From Rhizobium altiplani (GTDB lineage: Bacteria; Pseudomonadota; Alphaproteobacteria; Rhizobiales; Rhizobiaceae): a stretch of 64,000 nt of DNA. The translations under genes and the position numbers were made by a program. The stretch is from the NCBI RefSeq assembly GCF_001542405.1, contig NZ_LNCD01000021.1, positions 18,142-82,141 of the forward strand. Direction: 5' to 3'. Under the pieces are notes generated by a model. The model saw only the letters and a program-made list of their open reading frames with translations, made no database searches and was not told the origin of the DNA. How positions within the stretch are numbered: position 1 is the first letter of the stretch; each line of letters starts with the position of its first letter. Positions 8,747 to 17,334 of the stretch are shown here, in pieces.

Positions 8747-9439
8747 TTACTTGGCCGGGTTCGGGCCGATGCGCTTGCCGTGGGTGACGCGTTCGTCTAC
8801 GTCGTGGACCATCGTGTAGGCATAGTCGATGCCCATGCCGTAGGCGCCGGAATGCTCCTTGGCCAGCGAGGTGACCCCGTCATAGGTCTCGCGGTGAGCC
8901 CAGTCGCGCTGCCATTCGAGCAAGACCTGCTGCCAGGTCACCGGAACCACGCCGGCCTGGACCATTCGGTCCATCGCGTATTTGTGGGCCTCGGAAGACG
9001 TGCCGCCGGAAGCGTCGGCCACCATGTAGATCTCGTAGTCGGGCATGTCGTGCATCGCAGACAGCGCGAAGGTGGTGTTGCAGACTTCTGTCCACAGGCC
9101 GGAAACGACGATCTTCTTGCGACCTTCGGCGGCGTTCTTGGCCAAGGCATCGCGAACATTCTGGTCATCCCAGGAGTTCATAGAGGTACGTTCGAGGATG
9201 TCGTTGTCAGGGAAGACGGCGAGGAGTTCAGGGAAGGTGTGGCCGGAAAAGGACAGCGTTTCGACGGTGGTGATGGTCGTCGGGATGTTGAAGATCTTGG
9301 CAGCCTTGGCGAGGCCGACAACATTGTTCTTCAGTACCTGGCGATCCATCGACTGGACGCCGAACGCCATCTGCGGCTGCTGGTCGATGAAGATGAGCTG
9401 GCTGTTCTTCGGGGTCAGGACTTCGAGCTTCTTGGACAT
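8747..9439 (-). CDS. Isochorismatase-like cysteine hydrolase (YcaC type)
   Basis: Cysteine hydrolase of the isochorismatase-like superfamily, 230 residues and apparently cytoplasmic. Asp19 in LIFIDQQ and Cys120 in GLWTEVC are the expected catalytic residues. The sequence resembles YcaC-type hydrolases of unknown substrate. The ATG at 9439 has a GAGGA site 8 bases upstream. It heads the operon with the XapX and amidohydrolase genes, and box C lies about 194 bases upstream. A second, secreted member of the superfamily is at 48387-49190 but is only distantly similar. Confidence 0.9.
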   Translation of the reverse strand: MSKKLEVLTPKNSQLIFIDQQPQMAFGVQSMDRQVLKNNVVGLAKAAKIFNIPTTITTVETLSFSGHTFPELLAVFPDNDILERTSMNSWDDQNVRDALAKNAAEGRKKIVVSGLWTEVCNTTFALSAMHDMPDYEIYMVADASGGTSSEAHKYAMDRMVQAGVVPVTWQQVLLEWQRDWAHRETYDGVTSLAKEHSGAYGMGIDYAYTMVHDVDERVTHGKRIGPNPAK

Positions 9440-9632
9440 TTCAGGTTCCTCTTCCGTCTGCTTGAACCGCTGATGCGGCGGGTTGAACTGTGAAGCACTT
9501 TTCTGGCCGGCGCGGGGTGGCCTTCAGAGTGCTCTTGGGTGGCCGGAGCCGCTTAATCGGTGTTAGCCGCCAATCTCTTTTCGTTCGTCTCGGCTGCTGA
9601 AATGAAACCTAGATCGATTTGGCGGGTGGCGG

Positions 9633-9672
9633 AATTGCAATATTATTTCCGATTGAATTGCTCCAAATGCAA
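9633..9672 (-). promoter_or_regulatory. GCAATT box C (putative LysR operator)
   Basis: Minus strand: TTGCA, 6 bases, GCAATT, 17 bases, GCAATT. It lies inside the 414-base gap (9440-9853) upstream of the isochorismatase operon; the rest of that gap shows no gene. Bases 9631-9661 nearly match 11980-12010 (box D). Confidence 0.75.
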
Positions 9673-9853
9673 TAATCTACGCGATGAAAGCCCCTTCCAG
9701 ATTGCGGGTGCTCACCGAAAAAACCCTAGTTTTAAGGGGGTGACAAATCGCTCAATTGTCGAGGCGGGTCTTGTCCAAAAGTCAGATCGATTGGACGAAA
9801 TGCACTTGCGCTCGATCAAAACCTGGAAATCGCCGCTGCCCCAGGCGTGGTCC

Positions 9854-10765
9854 TCAGCAACTGCGCCGCCAGCTTCCAGGCGTCGTGCCGACAAGATTGG
9901 TGAAAACACGAGTGAAATGGCTCTGGTCGGCAAAGCCGCATGAGATTGCGACTTCCGACAGCGGTATATCGGGCGTGCGCAAGAGTACTCGAGCACGCGA
10001 AACCCGTTCGTTGAGCAGCCACTGGTAAGGCGTCATGCCCGTCGTCTCGCGGAAGGCTTGAATGAAGTAGCCGCGCGAAAGGTTGCATGCTTTGGCGACG
10101 TCGAGGACAGATATCTCCCCATCGAGGTTCTCGAGGAGAAGGCTCTTGGCCCGCTTCTCCTGAACGCGCGACAGCCTTCTTGAGCGGAGCGCCAAGGGGC
10201 TCGATCTCTTGCCATAGCGCTGCACGAGGTAGCTGCCGATTGTGGTCGCCATCTGGTCGACAAATAATTGCGGCGCTTTTTCGGGGCTTTCCAGCGCGGG
10301 TATCAGCAGGCGGGCAAGGTTGGAAAGCACGACGTCCTTCGACGCCGTTTCCGCAGTGAGCGAATTCACTCCAGCTAGCTCGGCCTCCTCTGATATCCGT
10401 TCGAGCGAAGCCGGTGAAATTTGAAGGAGCAGAAAGTCGAAAGCGCCGCCGAGGTCAGCCTTGTAATGGTCGGACAGGTCTCGGATGTAGATCGCGTCCC
10501 GGTCGAAGGCATGATTGGTCGCGTGGTGCTCATGGAAGACACGCCGGGTGTGCCTTCCGGTGGCGGATACGCCCACGACAAAACCGCGATTGCTGGCCTC
10601 GGCCTCGATCTGCTGCAGATGGCCGTCGCGACTACCCTTGCGGAAAAAGACGATATCGGCCCCCACAATCGACTGGTCCTTGTAGAGCTTGTCGAACGGG
10701 CAGCCAAAACTGTCCGTTGGCTTTGACTGGGCGGGTTTGATGTGATCGATAGAGATGAGTCCCAA
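9854..10765 (-). CDS. AraC-family transcriptional regulator
   Basis: AraC/XylS-type regulator of 303 residues. The C-terminal 100 residues hold the two helix-turn-helix motifs (ISVLDVAKACNLSRGYFIQAFRETTGMTPYQWL and IPLSEVAISCGFADQSHFTRVFTNLVGTTP). The N-terminal part (FDFLLLQISPASLERISEEA...) resembles the sensor region of regulators found beside quinone or aromatic detoxification genes; the effector is unknown. The frame opens at a TTG at 10765, so the true start is unsure. It lies within the LysR/GCAATT cluster but its own upstream gap carries no box, so it may respond to a different signal. Confidence 0.87.
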   Translation of the reverse strand: MGLISIDHIKPAQSKPTDSFGCPFDKLYKDQSIVGADIVFFRKGSRDGHLQQIEAEASNRGFVVGVSATGRHTRRVFHEHHATNHAFDRDAIYIRDLSDHYKADLGGAFDFLLLQISPASLERISEEAELAGVNSLTAETASKDVVLSNLARLLIPALESPEKAPQLFVDQMATTIGSYLVQRYGKRSSPLALRSRRLSRVQEKRAKSLLLENLDGEISVLDVAKACNLSRGYFIQAFRETTGMTPYQWLLNERVSRARVLLRTPDIPLSEVAISCGFADQSHFTRVFTNLVGTTPGSWRRSC

Positions 10766-10917
10766 GTCAGCAACCTTCCGTTCGAAGCATTCGGCACGGC
10801 ATCTCGATGCCGCGGCTCACGACGGCGATCGCCTGGTGAGCCGGAAGTTCGTTTACGGGCGGCGCCTTGCCTCTTCAAGACAGGTTTGCGGCAATCCCCA
10901 GAACACAAAATCGTGAA

Positions 10918-10945
10918 GCGCCGCAGGGGGTTAGTCCTGCGGCGC
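10918..10945 (-). terminator. Hairpin terminator of the VOC dioxygenase gene
   Basis: Perfect 10-bp GC-rich stem (GCGCCGCAGG / CCTGCGGCGC) with an 8-base loop, 34 bases beyond the stop of the minus-strand dioxygenase. On the minus strand a T-rich stretch follows within about 12 bases. Confidence 0.75.
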
Positions 10946-10979
10946 GGGAAATTGTGGGTGTCTGCCACCAAGGATACCG

Positions 10980-11912
10980 TCAGGCAGCCAGCGGCTGGAG
11001 ATTGGCTTCGATCTTATCACGGAACGGCTCGTAGCGGGTCGGCAATTTCAGTGCTTCGCCGAGATGCGCGGTGTCCTCATCACGATTAAAGCCAGGTTCA
11101 TTGGTGGCAATCTCGAACAAGACCCCACCCGGCGTACGAAAATAGATGGCCCAGAAGTAGTCCCGGTCGATGACAGGGGTTACCTGATAGCCCGTATCCA
11201 TTAGCGCCTTGCGCACTTCGATCTGCTTTTGGCGATTTTCGACGGCAAACGCTATATGATGGACCGATCCGGCGCCCTGGCGAGCAAAGGGCGTTTCTGG
11301 CAAGGCGGCGAGATCGATTGTGTCGGCACCATTGCCGTCGGGCATTATAAAGCGGGTAACATTCCCTTCGTTGCCGGTCCGCTCGTAGCCCATGAAGCTC
11401 AGCAGTTCTTCCGTCGCAGCCGTGTCACGCAGGTTGAGGCGAGCCCCGGAAAAACCTCGGATCGCAGCCTCCTGCGAGACATCGCCGCCAGTCCAGGCCG
11501 GTCTGGCGTCATCGGCCGTCTCGATGAGCGCAAAACCGTCGCCGTCCGGGCCGTTGAAGCGCAGACGCCGGGCGCCGAAGACCGTGTCTTCCTGCAGGCC
11601 GCCAATATTTTGTGCGGCAAGGCGCTCACGCCAGAAGGCAAGCGAGCCCTTCGGTACGGAGAACTGGGTTTCGCCAACTTCGCCGACGCCGGCCCGACCG
11701 CGCATCATGTGCTCGAAGGGGAAGTAAGTCATGACTGTTCCGGCCGAACCGTTCTCATCGCCATAATAGAGGTGGTAAACACTCGGGTCGTCGAAATTCA
11801 CAGTCTGCTTGACGCGGCGAAGGCCGAGCGTGTCGGTGAAGAATTGGTTGTTCTGGCGGGCATCCGACGCCATCGATGTGACGTGATGCAGTCCCGTGAT
11901 ATCCTTGATCAT
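10980..11912 (-). CDS. VOC-family ring-cleaving dioxygenase (MhqO/PcpA-like)
   Basis: Two-module vicinal-oxygen-chelate protein of 310 residues, similar to MhqO/PcpA-type hydroquinone ring-cleaving dioxygenases that open p-dihydroxy aromatics with Fe(II). Ligand candidates are the histidines in GLHHVTSMA (residues 9-10), the histidines in GSVHHIAFAV (second module) and the glutamate in GGVLFEIATNEPGF. The ATG at 11912 follows an AGGA site; the open frame extends 293 codons further upstream but is antisense to the LysR gene. It is divergent from that LysR gene with box D between them, a classical regulator-target layout. This gene gives the best clue that the cluster deals with quinone or hydroquinone stress. 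Confidence 0.9.
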   Translation of the reverse strand: MIKDITGLHHVTSMASDARQNNQFFTDTLGLRRVKQTVNFDDPSVYHLYYGDENGSAGTVMTYFPFEHMMRGRAGVGEVGETQFSVPKGSLAFWRERLAAQNIGGLQEDTVFGARRLRFNGPDGDGFALIETADDARPAWTGGDVSQEAAIRGFSGARLNLRDTAATEELLSFMGYERTGNEGNVTRFIMPDGNGADTIDLAALPETPFARQGAGSVHHIAFAVENRQKQIEVRKALMDTGYQVTPVIDRDYFWAIYFRTPGGVLFEIATNEPGFNRDEDTAHLGEALKLPTRYEPFRDKIEANLQPLAA

Positions 11913-11981
11913 GTTCCTGGCCTTTCTCTCGGACGTTGTCTGTTTGATGCCCAAGATGTATGTCGGTTGATCAGTCCCCGG

Positions 11982-12021
11982 AATTGCAATATTACTTTCG
12001 ATTGAATTGCTATTTTTGAAA
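11982..12021. promoter_or_regulatory. GCAATT box D between dioxygenase and LysR genes
   Basis: Minus strand: TTTCA, 6 bases, GCAATT, 17 bases, GCAATT. It ends 8 bases before the LysR ATG and lies 70 bases before the dioxygenase start, so one box could serve autorepression and target activation. Confidence 0.78.
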
Positions 12022-12029
12022 TAATCGAG

Positions 12030-12929
12030 ATGAACGACTATAAAGCCCTGAAAACATTCCTCTTGGCGGCCGAGAAGCGCAACTTCGCCCAGGTCGCACG
12101 CGAACTCGACATGACCCCCGCGGCGGTGACCCGAGCGATTGCCGCACTGGAGGCCGATCTCGGCCTCCAGCTTTTCGTGCGCACCACGCGGCAGGTGTCG
12201 CTGACGACTGACGGTGCTGTGTTTGCCGCCCAGATACAGCCGGCCATCGCGATGCTGGAAGATGCGCGCAAGGAGGTGATGAATGCACACAAGGCCGATG
12301 AGGGGCGGTTGCGGATCAGCGCGCCGACCTGGTTCGGCAAAGCTGTGCTGCCGCCGATACTGTCGGGCTTCAGGGAGCGTTATCCAAGGATAAGCTTCGA
12401 GATTTCGCTGTCGGATGGGCTCGTGAATATCGTCGATGACGATTATGACCTGGCGATCCGCATATCCTCCCAACCGTCCGACAAGTTCACCATCTGGCGC
12501 AAGATCCGCGTCGTTCCTCGTATTCTGGTGGCAGCGCCGGGAAGCCGATACGTGACCATGCAGCACCCGGGCGAGCTGACGCCAGACGATTGCCTTGCCT
12601 ATAGCGGCGAGAGCCGAAGAGAGACCTGGGTGCTTTCGGACGGCGGATCGAGCATGACGATCTCGGCGGGGCGCTCCTTCAGTGCCAACAATGGTGAAGT
12701 GCTGGCCGACATGGCTGCCGATGGGACCGGTGTCGCGATGCTGCCCGGATTTCATATTGCCGAGCATTTGCGAAGCGGTCGACTCGTGCACGTGTTCCAG
12801 GGCTGGGCGCCGCCCGACCTGTGGCTAACGCTCTATTACCCGCCCTATCAGGCGCTGCCACCGCGCATTGCTACTTTTTCCAAATTCTTCGAGGAGCAAG
12901 TGGGCTCGCAAATGACGCTGCTCGGCTAG
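12030..12929 (+). CDS. LysR-family regulator, probable master of the GCAATT regulon
   Basis: LysR-type regulator of 299 residues. The winged helix-turn-helix lies in residues 1-60 (ALKTFLLAAEKRNFAQVARELDMTPAAVTRAIAALE), followed by a periplasmic-binding-fold effector domain. It belongs to the DhcR/AaeR-like subgroup by general layout (RLRISAPTWFGKAVLPPILSGFRERYPRISFEI). It is divergent from the VOC dioxygenase. The only box with the GCAATT pattern next to a regulator gene is box D, 8 bases before its start, so it is the best candidate to bind all four boxes. That assignment is inference from location. Confidence 0.92.
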   Translation: MNDYKALKTFLLAAEKRNFAQVARELDMTPAAVTRAIAALEADLGLQLFVRTTRQVSLTTDGAVFAAQIQPAIAMLEDARKEVMNAHKADEGRLRISAPTWFGKAVLPPILSGFRERYPRISFEISLSDGLVNIVDDDYDLAIRISSQPSDKFTIWRKIRVVPRILVAAPGSRYVTMQHPGELTPDDCLAYSGESRRETWVLSDGGSSMTISAGRSFSANNGEVLADMAADGTGVAMLPGFHIAEHLRSGRLVHVFQGWAPPDLWLTLYYPPYQALPPRIATFSKFFEEQVGSQMTLLG

Positions 12930-12975
12930 TATCGAATTTGGAGTTTCAAGGTGTGATTGACGATGGGGCAGACTC

Positions 12976-13383
12976 TTAGGAGCCCTGACCTGGAGTCATT
13001 GAACGTGACTTGGCCTTATGGACTGGTCTTTGGGGAGGCGCTCTGATGGATCCGCCGCAGCCTCCCGATTGTGCTTCTCCAATAGACGCAAAACGTTCTT
13101 GCGCCTTTTCTTTCCCTAAGACGACTTCAGTGCCGTCGTCGAGCGACACGGCCAGATCATCCAGGCTGAGCACCACCTCACCTTCGGTTTCTCCGCGCTT
13201 GATGCGCCCCAAGGCGTCGCTCTGTTCTGCGCGCTCAAGTTCGTCAAGAGACATCATGAGCGATGCGATGCGCCGACAGGCGTTCCAATCCGGAAGGCGC
13301 GGGTAGTTGTCGACCAGCCATCCAAACGCGCTCTGCACGATGGCGAAGGCGGACGGCGCCTGCCCGACTTCGCCAAGCGTCAT
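12976..13383 (-). CDS. Hypothetical protein
   Basis: A 135-residue open frame of coding-like composition between the LysR gene and a divergent AraC gene. It is hydrophilic, with no signal peptide or membrane segment. A run of acidic, leucine-rich sequence (SLDELERAEQSDALGRIKRG, then VVLSLDDLAVSLDDGTEVV) looks folded, while the C-terminal 30 residues are rich in Gly, Arg, Lys and Pro. No strong ribosome site is visible before the ATG at 13383. I do not recognise a family. It could be divergently controlled with the AraC gene 67 bases away. Confidence 0.5.
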   Translation of the reverse strand: MTLGEVGQAPSAFAIVQSAFGWLVDNYPRLPDWNACRRIASLMMSLDELERAEQSDALGRIKRGETEGEVVLSLDDLAVSLDDGTEVVLGKEKAQERFASIGEAQSGGCGGSIRAPPQRPVHKAKSRSMTPGQGS

Positions 13384-13449
13384 GCTGCCCTATTGCGCCG
13401 CGTGGCCGCCCTGCTTGAATGCTGGACGCTCGAGACCTAGATTGGCTAA

Positions 13450-14439
13450 ATGCTTGACCATTCGTCTCGACCGTTGTCGCCATCAAACATTCCAATGGAT
13501 GCGCTAAGTGAAGTCCTGCAAGACTTTCGCTTGAGTGGAGTCAACTATGGGCGCTGCGAACTCAGACATCCATGGAGCATCGCCTTTCCACAAAAACAAC
13601 TGCTTCGTTTTCATTTTGTCAGCCACGGTCCGTGCTGGATCCATACAGCCTCCGAAGGATGGCAACAGTTGAACGATGGCGATCTGGTCCTTCTGCCGCA
13701 AGGCATCGAACATCGATTGGCCAGCGCACCAGATGTTGAAGGTGACTCGCTTAAAGGCTGTCAGATAACGAGGGTCGGAAGCAACGTTTGCGAAGTGGTC
13801 CGCGAAGGAACGGGTGCAACGAGCACCCTCTTCTGCGGCTCCATGGCTTTGGGTGCGCATGCGCTTAACCCCCTGATCGCTCTGATGCCACCAATCATCA
13901 AGGGCTGCGATGTGGCCGGCAATGACGCTGTCGTTGGCCCCCTGCTGGCAGCTATGTCGGCGGAGGCGACGCAGCCCCAAATGGGGAGTGCTACCGTCTT
14001 GTCGCGAATGGCGGACTTGCTCGCAGCGAGGCTCATTCGCTGCTGGGTCAATTGCAGCGGAGCATCGACGACGGGCTGGCTCGCCGCCATCCGCGATCCT
14101 CACATCGGTCGTGTGTTGGCAGCCATGCATCGAGACCCAGGCCATAACTGGACCCTTGAAAGCCTTGCCGGCGTTGCAGGCCAGTCGCGCTCGATCTTTG
14201 CCGAGCGCTTCAGCGCTATTCTGGGAGAGGGCGCAGCACACTATCTCGCCCGCCTGCGCATGCAGCTTGCTCGCGAGTTGTTGGGGCAAGGAGGCTTGTC
14301 GGTTGCCGAGGTTGCTTCCCGCTTAGGCTATGAGTCTGAGGCATCCTTCGCTCGCGCCTTCAAGCGTATCACTAAAGTCTCACCCGGCGTTGTGCGTCGC
14401 ACCAATTCCGGACGAATAGACATGGATTTCGGATTTTAA
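13450..14439 (+). CDS. AraC-family regulator with cupin-type sensor domain
   Basis: AraC-type regulator of 329 residues. The N-terminal half is a cupin_6-like (AraC-binding) domain (LRFHFVSHGPCWIHTASEGWQQLNDGDLVLLPQGIEHRLAS). The C-terminal half has two helix-turn-helix motifs (WTLESLAGVAGQSRSIFAERFSAILGEGAAHYL and LSVAEVASRLGYESEASFARAFKRITKVSPG). A second in-frame ATG at 13495 (MDALSEVLQDFRLSG) matches the usual start of this subgroup and may be the real one. It lies 59 bases upstream of an MFS exporter on the same strand, the usual arrangement for regulators of that exporter. It is related to the AraC protein at 30016-31008. Confidence 0.9.
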   Translation: MLDHSSRPLSPSNIPMDALSEVLQDFRLSGVNYGRCELRHPWSIAFPQKQLLRFHFVSHGPCWIHTASEGWQQLNDGDLVLLPQGIEHRLASAPDVEGDSLKGCQITRVGSNVCEVVREGTGATSTLFCGSMALGAHALNPLIALMPPIIKGCDVAGNDAVVGPLLAAMSAEATQPQMGSATVLSRMADLLAARLIRCWVNCSGASTTGWLAAIRDPHIGRVLAAMHRDPGHNWTLESLAGVAGQSRSIFAERFSAILGEGAAHYLARLRMQLARELLGQGGLSVAEVASRLGYESEASFARAFKRITKVSPGVVRRTNSGRIDMDFGF

Positions 14440-14498
14440 GGCACATATCATCCCGAACAGTTCGTTTATGACATCTCCAACCTAAGGAGATACACGGG

Positions 14499-15707
14499 AT
14501 GACGGACACAACATCGCAGCTTGACGTAGCAGCAATTGACCTGGATACCGCCGAGCCGTCCACGTGGAGCGCGGCGACCTGGTTTGCCGTACTTTCGATG
14601 GCGGCCACCAGCTTTGCGCTGGTATCGGCTGAGTTCCTGCCCGCGGGTCTGTTGACGCCATTGGCGCACGATCTCGGCATCACCGAAGGAACAGCCGGCC
14701 AGGTCGTCACCGCCACCGCTTCGGTCGGTGCGGTCACCGCTCTTTTAAGTAATGTGCTCATCGGCAGATTGAACCGAAAGACGGTGCTGGTCAGCCTCAG
14801 TGCATTGGCGATCGGCTCCAATATACTTGCAGCGCTAGCGACCGATTTTTGGCTGTTGTTGTTGGGCCGGGCTGGATTGGGCATCGCACTTAGCGGTTTC
14901 TGGGCCCTCTCAGTTGCCGTCGTGGCAAGGCTGGTCGGCGCCAATGCGACGGGCCGGGGCATGGCTATCGTCACCCTCGGCGTGTCGCTGGCGACAATAG
15001 CTGCACCATCGTTGGGTGCTTTGATCAGCGACTGGCTGGGATGGCGCACCGCCATGGCCGTGACAGCGGGGCTTGCCGCGCTTGCAATGCTTCTTCAGGC
15101 ACTTAGCTTGCCAACACTGCCTGCAAGTACGAGCAACAGTCTCGCTGATGTTTTCAGCCTGACACGGCGGCGTGGGATTCAACTGGGCATGCTTGCTATC
15201 CTTTTGCTCATGACTGGCCATTTTGCTGGCTCGGTTTACGTGCGTCCCTTCCTTGAAAAGGTGACGCTCCTTGAAACCAGGTCGATCGCCGTGGCGTTGC
15301 TTGGATTTGGCATCGCCTCCGTCATCGGTAATGTCGCTGGTGGCAGAATGGCCGACGCCAGTATCCGCCTGGCACTCGTTGTCACGGCAGCGTTAATGGC
15401 GTTTGCTGCACTCTCTTTGGTCCTCTGGGGCGCTCATAGCGGTATTGCGTTTGGCCTCGTCACGCTTTGGGGCTTCGCCTTCGGCATGGCGCCGGTCGTG
15501 CTGCCCACCAATCTTTCCCGCGGGGCACCCGACGCTCTGGAGGCGGCAGGCAGCCTGATGGTCGTCTCTTTTCAGGTCGCCATCAGTATCGGCGCGGTTT
15601 TCGGTGGCTATATCGTTGACCACTATGGCGCTGTTGGGCCCCTGACCCTTACCGCAGTCCTGGCTGCATCGACGCTCGCCTTGGCGTCGGTCCAGCCTCG
15701 CAGTTGA
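14499..15707 (+). CDS. MFS drug/metabolite exporter (DHA1 type)
   Basis: Major facilitator of 402 residues with 12 hydrophobic segments, of the DHA1-like type (AraJ/NepI/sugar-efflux group). Helix 1 reads FALVSAEFLPAGLLTPLAHDLGI, typical of that group, and the helix 2-3 loop reads LIGRLNRKTVL. An AAGGAGA ribosome site sits a few bases before the ATG at 14499. It follows the AraC regulator by 59 bases and is probably under its control. The substrate is not predictable; members export purine nucleosides, arabinose-type sugars or drugs. Confidence 0.9.
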   Translation: MTDTTSQLDVAAIDLDTAEPSTWSAATWFAVLSMAATSFALVSAEFLPAGLLTPLAHDLGITEGTAGQVVTATASVGAVTALLSNVLIGRLNRKTVLVSLSALAIGSNILAALATDFWLLLLGRAGLGIALSGFWALSVAVVARLVGANATGRGMAIVTLGVSLATIAAPSLGALISDWLGWRTAMAVTAGLAALAMLLQALSLPTLPASTSNSLADVFSLTRRRGIQLGMLAILLLMTGHFAGSVYVRPFLEKVTLLETRSIAVALLGFGIASVIGNVAGGRMADASIRLALVVTAALMAFAALSLVLWGAHSGIAFGLVTLWGFAFGMAPVVLPTNLSRGAPDALEAAGSLMVVSFQVAISIGAVFGGYIVDHYGAVGPLTLTAVLAASTLALASVQPRS

Positions 15708-15831
15708 TCCTTGCTTCTGGGTTGAGAAGCAAAGGCAATCGGACCGAAGATGCTGTGAGAGAGTGGGACTCTTGCCTCGCTCTGGATATGAGGCAGCCCG
15801 GCCATCGTCGGGCTTGTCGGGTGCCCTACCG

Positions 15832-16235
15832 TCAGCTTTGACGAATGTGCTGCCTCATTAGATCCTTCAGCCGTTCGGTCTCACCGGCACCGATTGCATC
15901 AATCATCAAGTGATGCTCCCGGCCCGACTGTTCGATGCGGGCACGCGTGCGCCATTGGGACACCGGCGCGGACGAGGTTCTCTGGCGGATCTCCGTGATG
16001 AGATCGACGAGTTCCAGATTGCCGCCGAGCACAAGCAGCTGGCGGTAAAAGGCAAGATTTGCCTCATAGAGCTCCAGCATCGTGCCGTTCAGCGCCATTT
16101 GGTCGAAGTGCTCGGCAAGCTTCCTGAGAGTGCTGACATTCTCTGCCGAGGCGTTCTGGACGATCGTTCCAGCAATGGCCGTTTCGAGAATGACGCGAAT
16201 TTCGCTGACCTCCCGCGCCCGGCGGCCGTCCGGGC
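15832..16235 (-). pseudogene. GntR/FadR-type regulator, C-terminal (FCD) fragment
   Basis: Remnant of a GntR-family regulator. Only the FCD effector domain remains (EVSEIRVILETAIAGTIVQNAS ... REHHLMIDAIGAGETERLKDLMRQHIRQS), about 130 residues. The DNA-binding domain is absent: at about 16225-16235 the homology stops and an M20 peptidase fragment starts on the other strand. The open frame continues upstream with unrelated sequence, so any product would not bind DNA normally. The regulator probably belonged to the amino-acid ABC transporter fragments that follow. Confidence 0.8.
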
Positions 16236-16429
16236 TCGTCGCGCAAGGCAAGCTTCCGGCGGCCCACAAGGGCACTGAGCATGCCGCGAAGGTCATGGCG
16301 AGCACCGCCATTGCGCTGATTTCCAATCCGGCGCTGATTAAGGCGGCCAAGGCGGACCTTCAGGCTCACCTCGAGGGGACGCCATTCGTCAATCCGATCC
16401 CTGAGGACGTAGAGCCACCGCTCCCCGAA
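16232..16429 (+). pseudogene. M20/AbgB-type amidohydrolase, C-terminal fragment
   Basis: About 66 residues (LVAQGKLPAAHKGTEHAAKVMAS ... [17 protein letters not shown]) match the C-terminal end of M20-family amidohydrolases such as AbgB (aminobenzoyl-glutamate hydrolase B). The catalytic domain is missing. Its left edge coincides with the truncated end of the GntR fragment, marking a deletion joint. Its right edge runs straight into the ABC permease fragment. Confidence 0.72.
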
Positions 16430-16446
16430 AGGCAGGCATCCAGCCC

Positions 16447-16930
16447 GGGATCCTCGAGCTCGCAAGCTTCGGCGCCGACGAATGGGGCAAGGCGCTGCTT
16501 GCCGGCGCGTGGATGACTGTTCTGATTGCCCTTGCCGGCTACTCGATCGGCGCAGTCATCGGTTCGTTTGGCGCCTGGGCGAAAATATCAGGCGGACGGG
16601 GAATTCGCATCGCCGCCGATACCTACACGACCGTCCTGCGTGGCATTCCGGATCTTCTCGTCATCTATCTCTTCTATTTCGGTGGCAGCGCGGCCGTCAC
16701 CGCCATCGGCCGACTATTCGGAGCGGAGGGCTTCCTCGGCTTCCCCGGTTTCCTCGCTGGTTCGCTTGCGGTCGGCGTCACTTCGGGCGCGCAGTTCACC
16801 GAAGTTTTCCGCGGCGCCTTCAGAGCCGTGCATCACGGCGAGATCGGGGCGGCGATTGCCTGCGGCATGGGCAGGACCCTACGCTTCCGGCGGATCATCG
16901 CACCGCTCACCCTTCGCCATGCGCTTCCGC
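16447..16930 (+). pseudogene. Amino-acid ABC transporter permease (HisM/HisQ type), truncated
   Basis: Polar amino-acid ABC permease lacking its end. The N-terminal part ([34 protein letters not shown]...) and the conserved permease loop ([39 protein letters not shown]) are present, about 160 residues. Homology then stops at about 16930, where a normal permease continues for 70 or more residues. A piece of the cognate ATPase begins at the same spot in another frame. No in-frame ATG is seen at the expected start; the first is at 16513. The frame is open through to the binding protein, so a nonsense fusion could be translated. Confidence 0.8.
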
Positions 16931-17320
16931 CGAAGCGCTGCTTGCCAAGGTCGGCATTGCTGAGAAGCGCAATTTTCATCCGGCCCACCTTTCTGGCGGC
17001 CAGCAGCAGCGGGCCGCAATCGCACGGGCCCTCGCGATGCGGCCGAAAGTCATGCTCTTCGACGAGCCGACTTCCGCGCTCGATCCCGAGCTCGTCGGCG
17101 AGGTTCTGCGCGTCATGCGTGCGCTCGCCGAGGAAGGCCGCACGATGCTGGTCGTCACCCACGAGATGGGCTTTGCCCGCGACGTCTCAAGCCGTGTCGT
17201 GTTCCTGCATCAGGGCCGCGTCGAGGAAGACGGCAAGCCGCAGGAGGTGTTCGCCACTTTCGCGCTCGGACCGTTTTCGCCAATTCATCAGCAAGGAAAT
17301 CTCTCAACCCAAACCAACAA
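16929..17320 (+). pseudogene. Amino-acid ABC transporter ATPase, C-terminal fragment with frameshift
   Basis: C-terminal half of a GlnQ/HisP-type ATPase. The signature [17 protein letters not shown], Walker [21 protein letters not shown] and the switch histidine [11 protein letters not shown] are all present. Walker A is lost at the joint near 16929. Near 17256-17262 the frame shifts: GKPQEVFA ends in one frame and SDRFRQFIS continues in the next, which reads on in frame into the following gene. This is a dead copy, so the neighbouring binding protein lacks its transporter here. Confidence 0.8.
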
Positions 17321-17334
17321 AAGGGGAGCAAAAC

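Noticed and set aside
11913..12791. 293-codon N-terminal extension of the VOC dioxygenase frame
   Set aside because: It is antisense to the LysR gene and crosses box D; the family start and ribosome site are at 11912.
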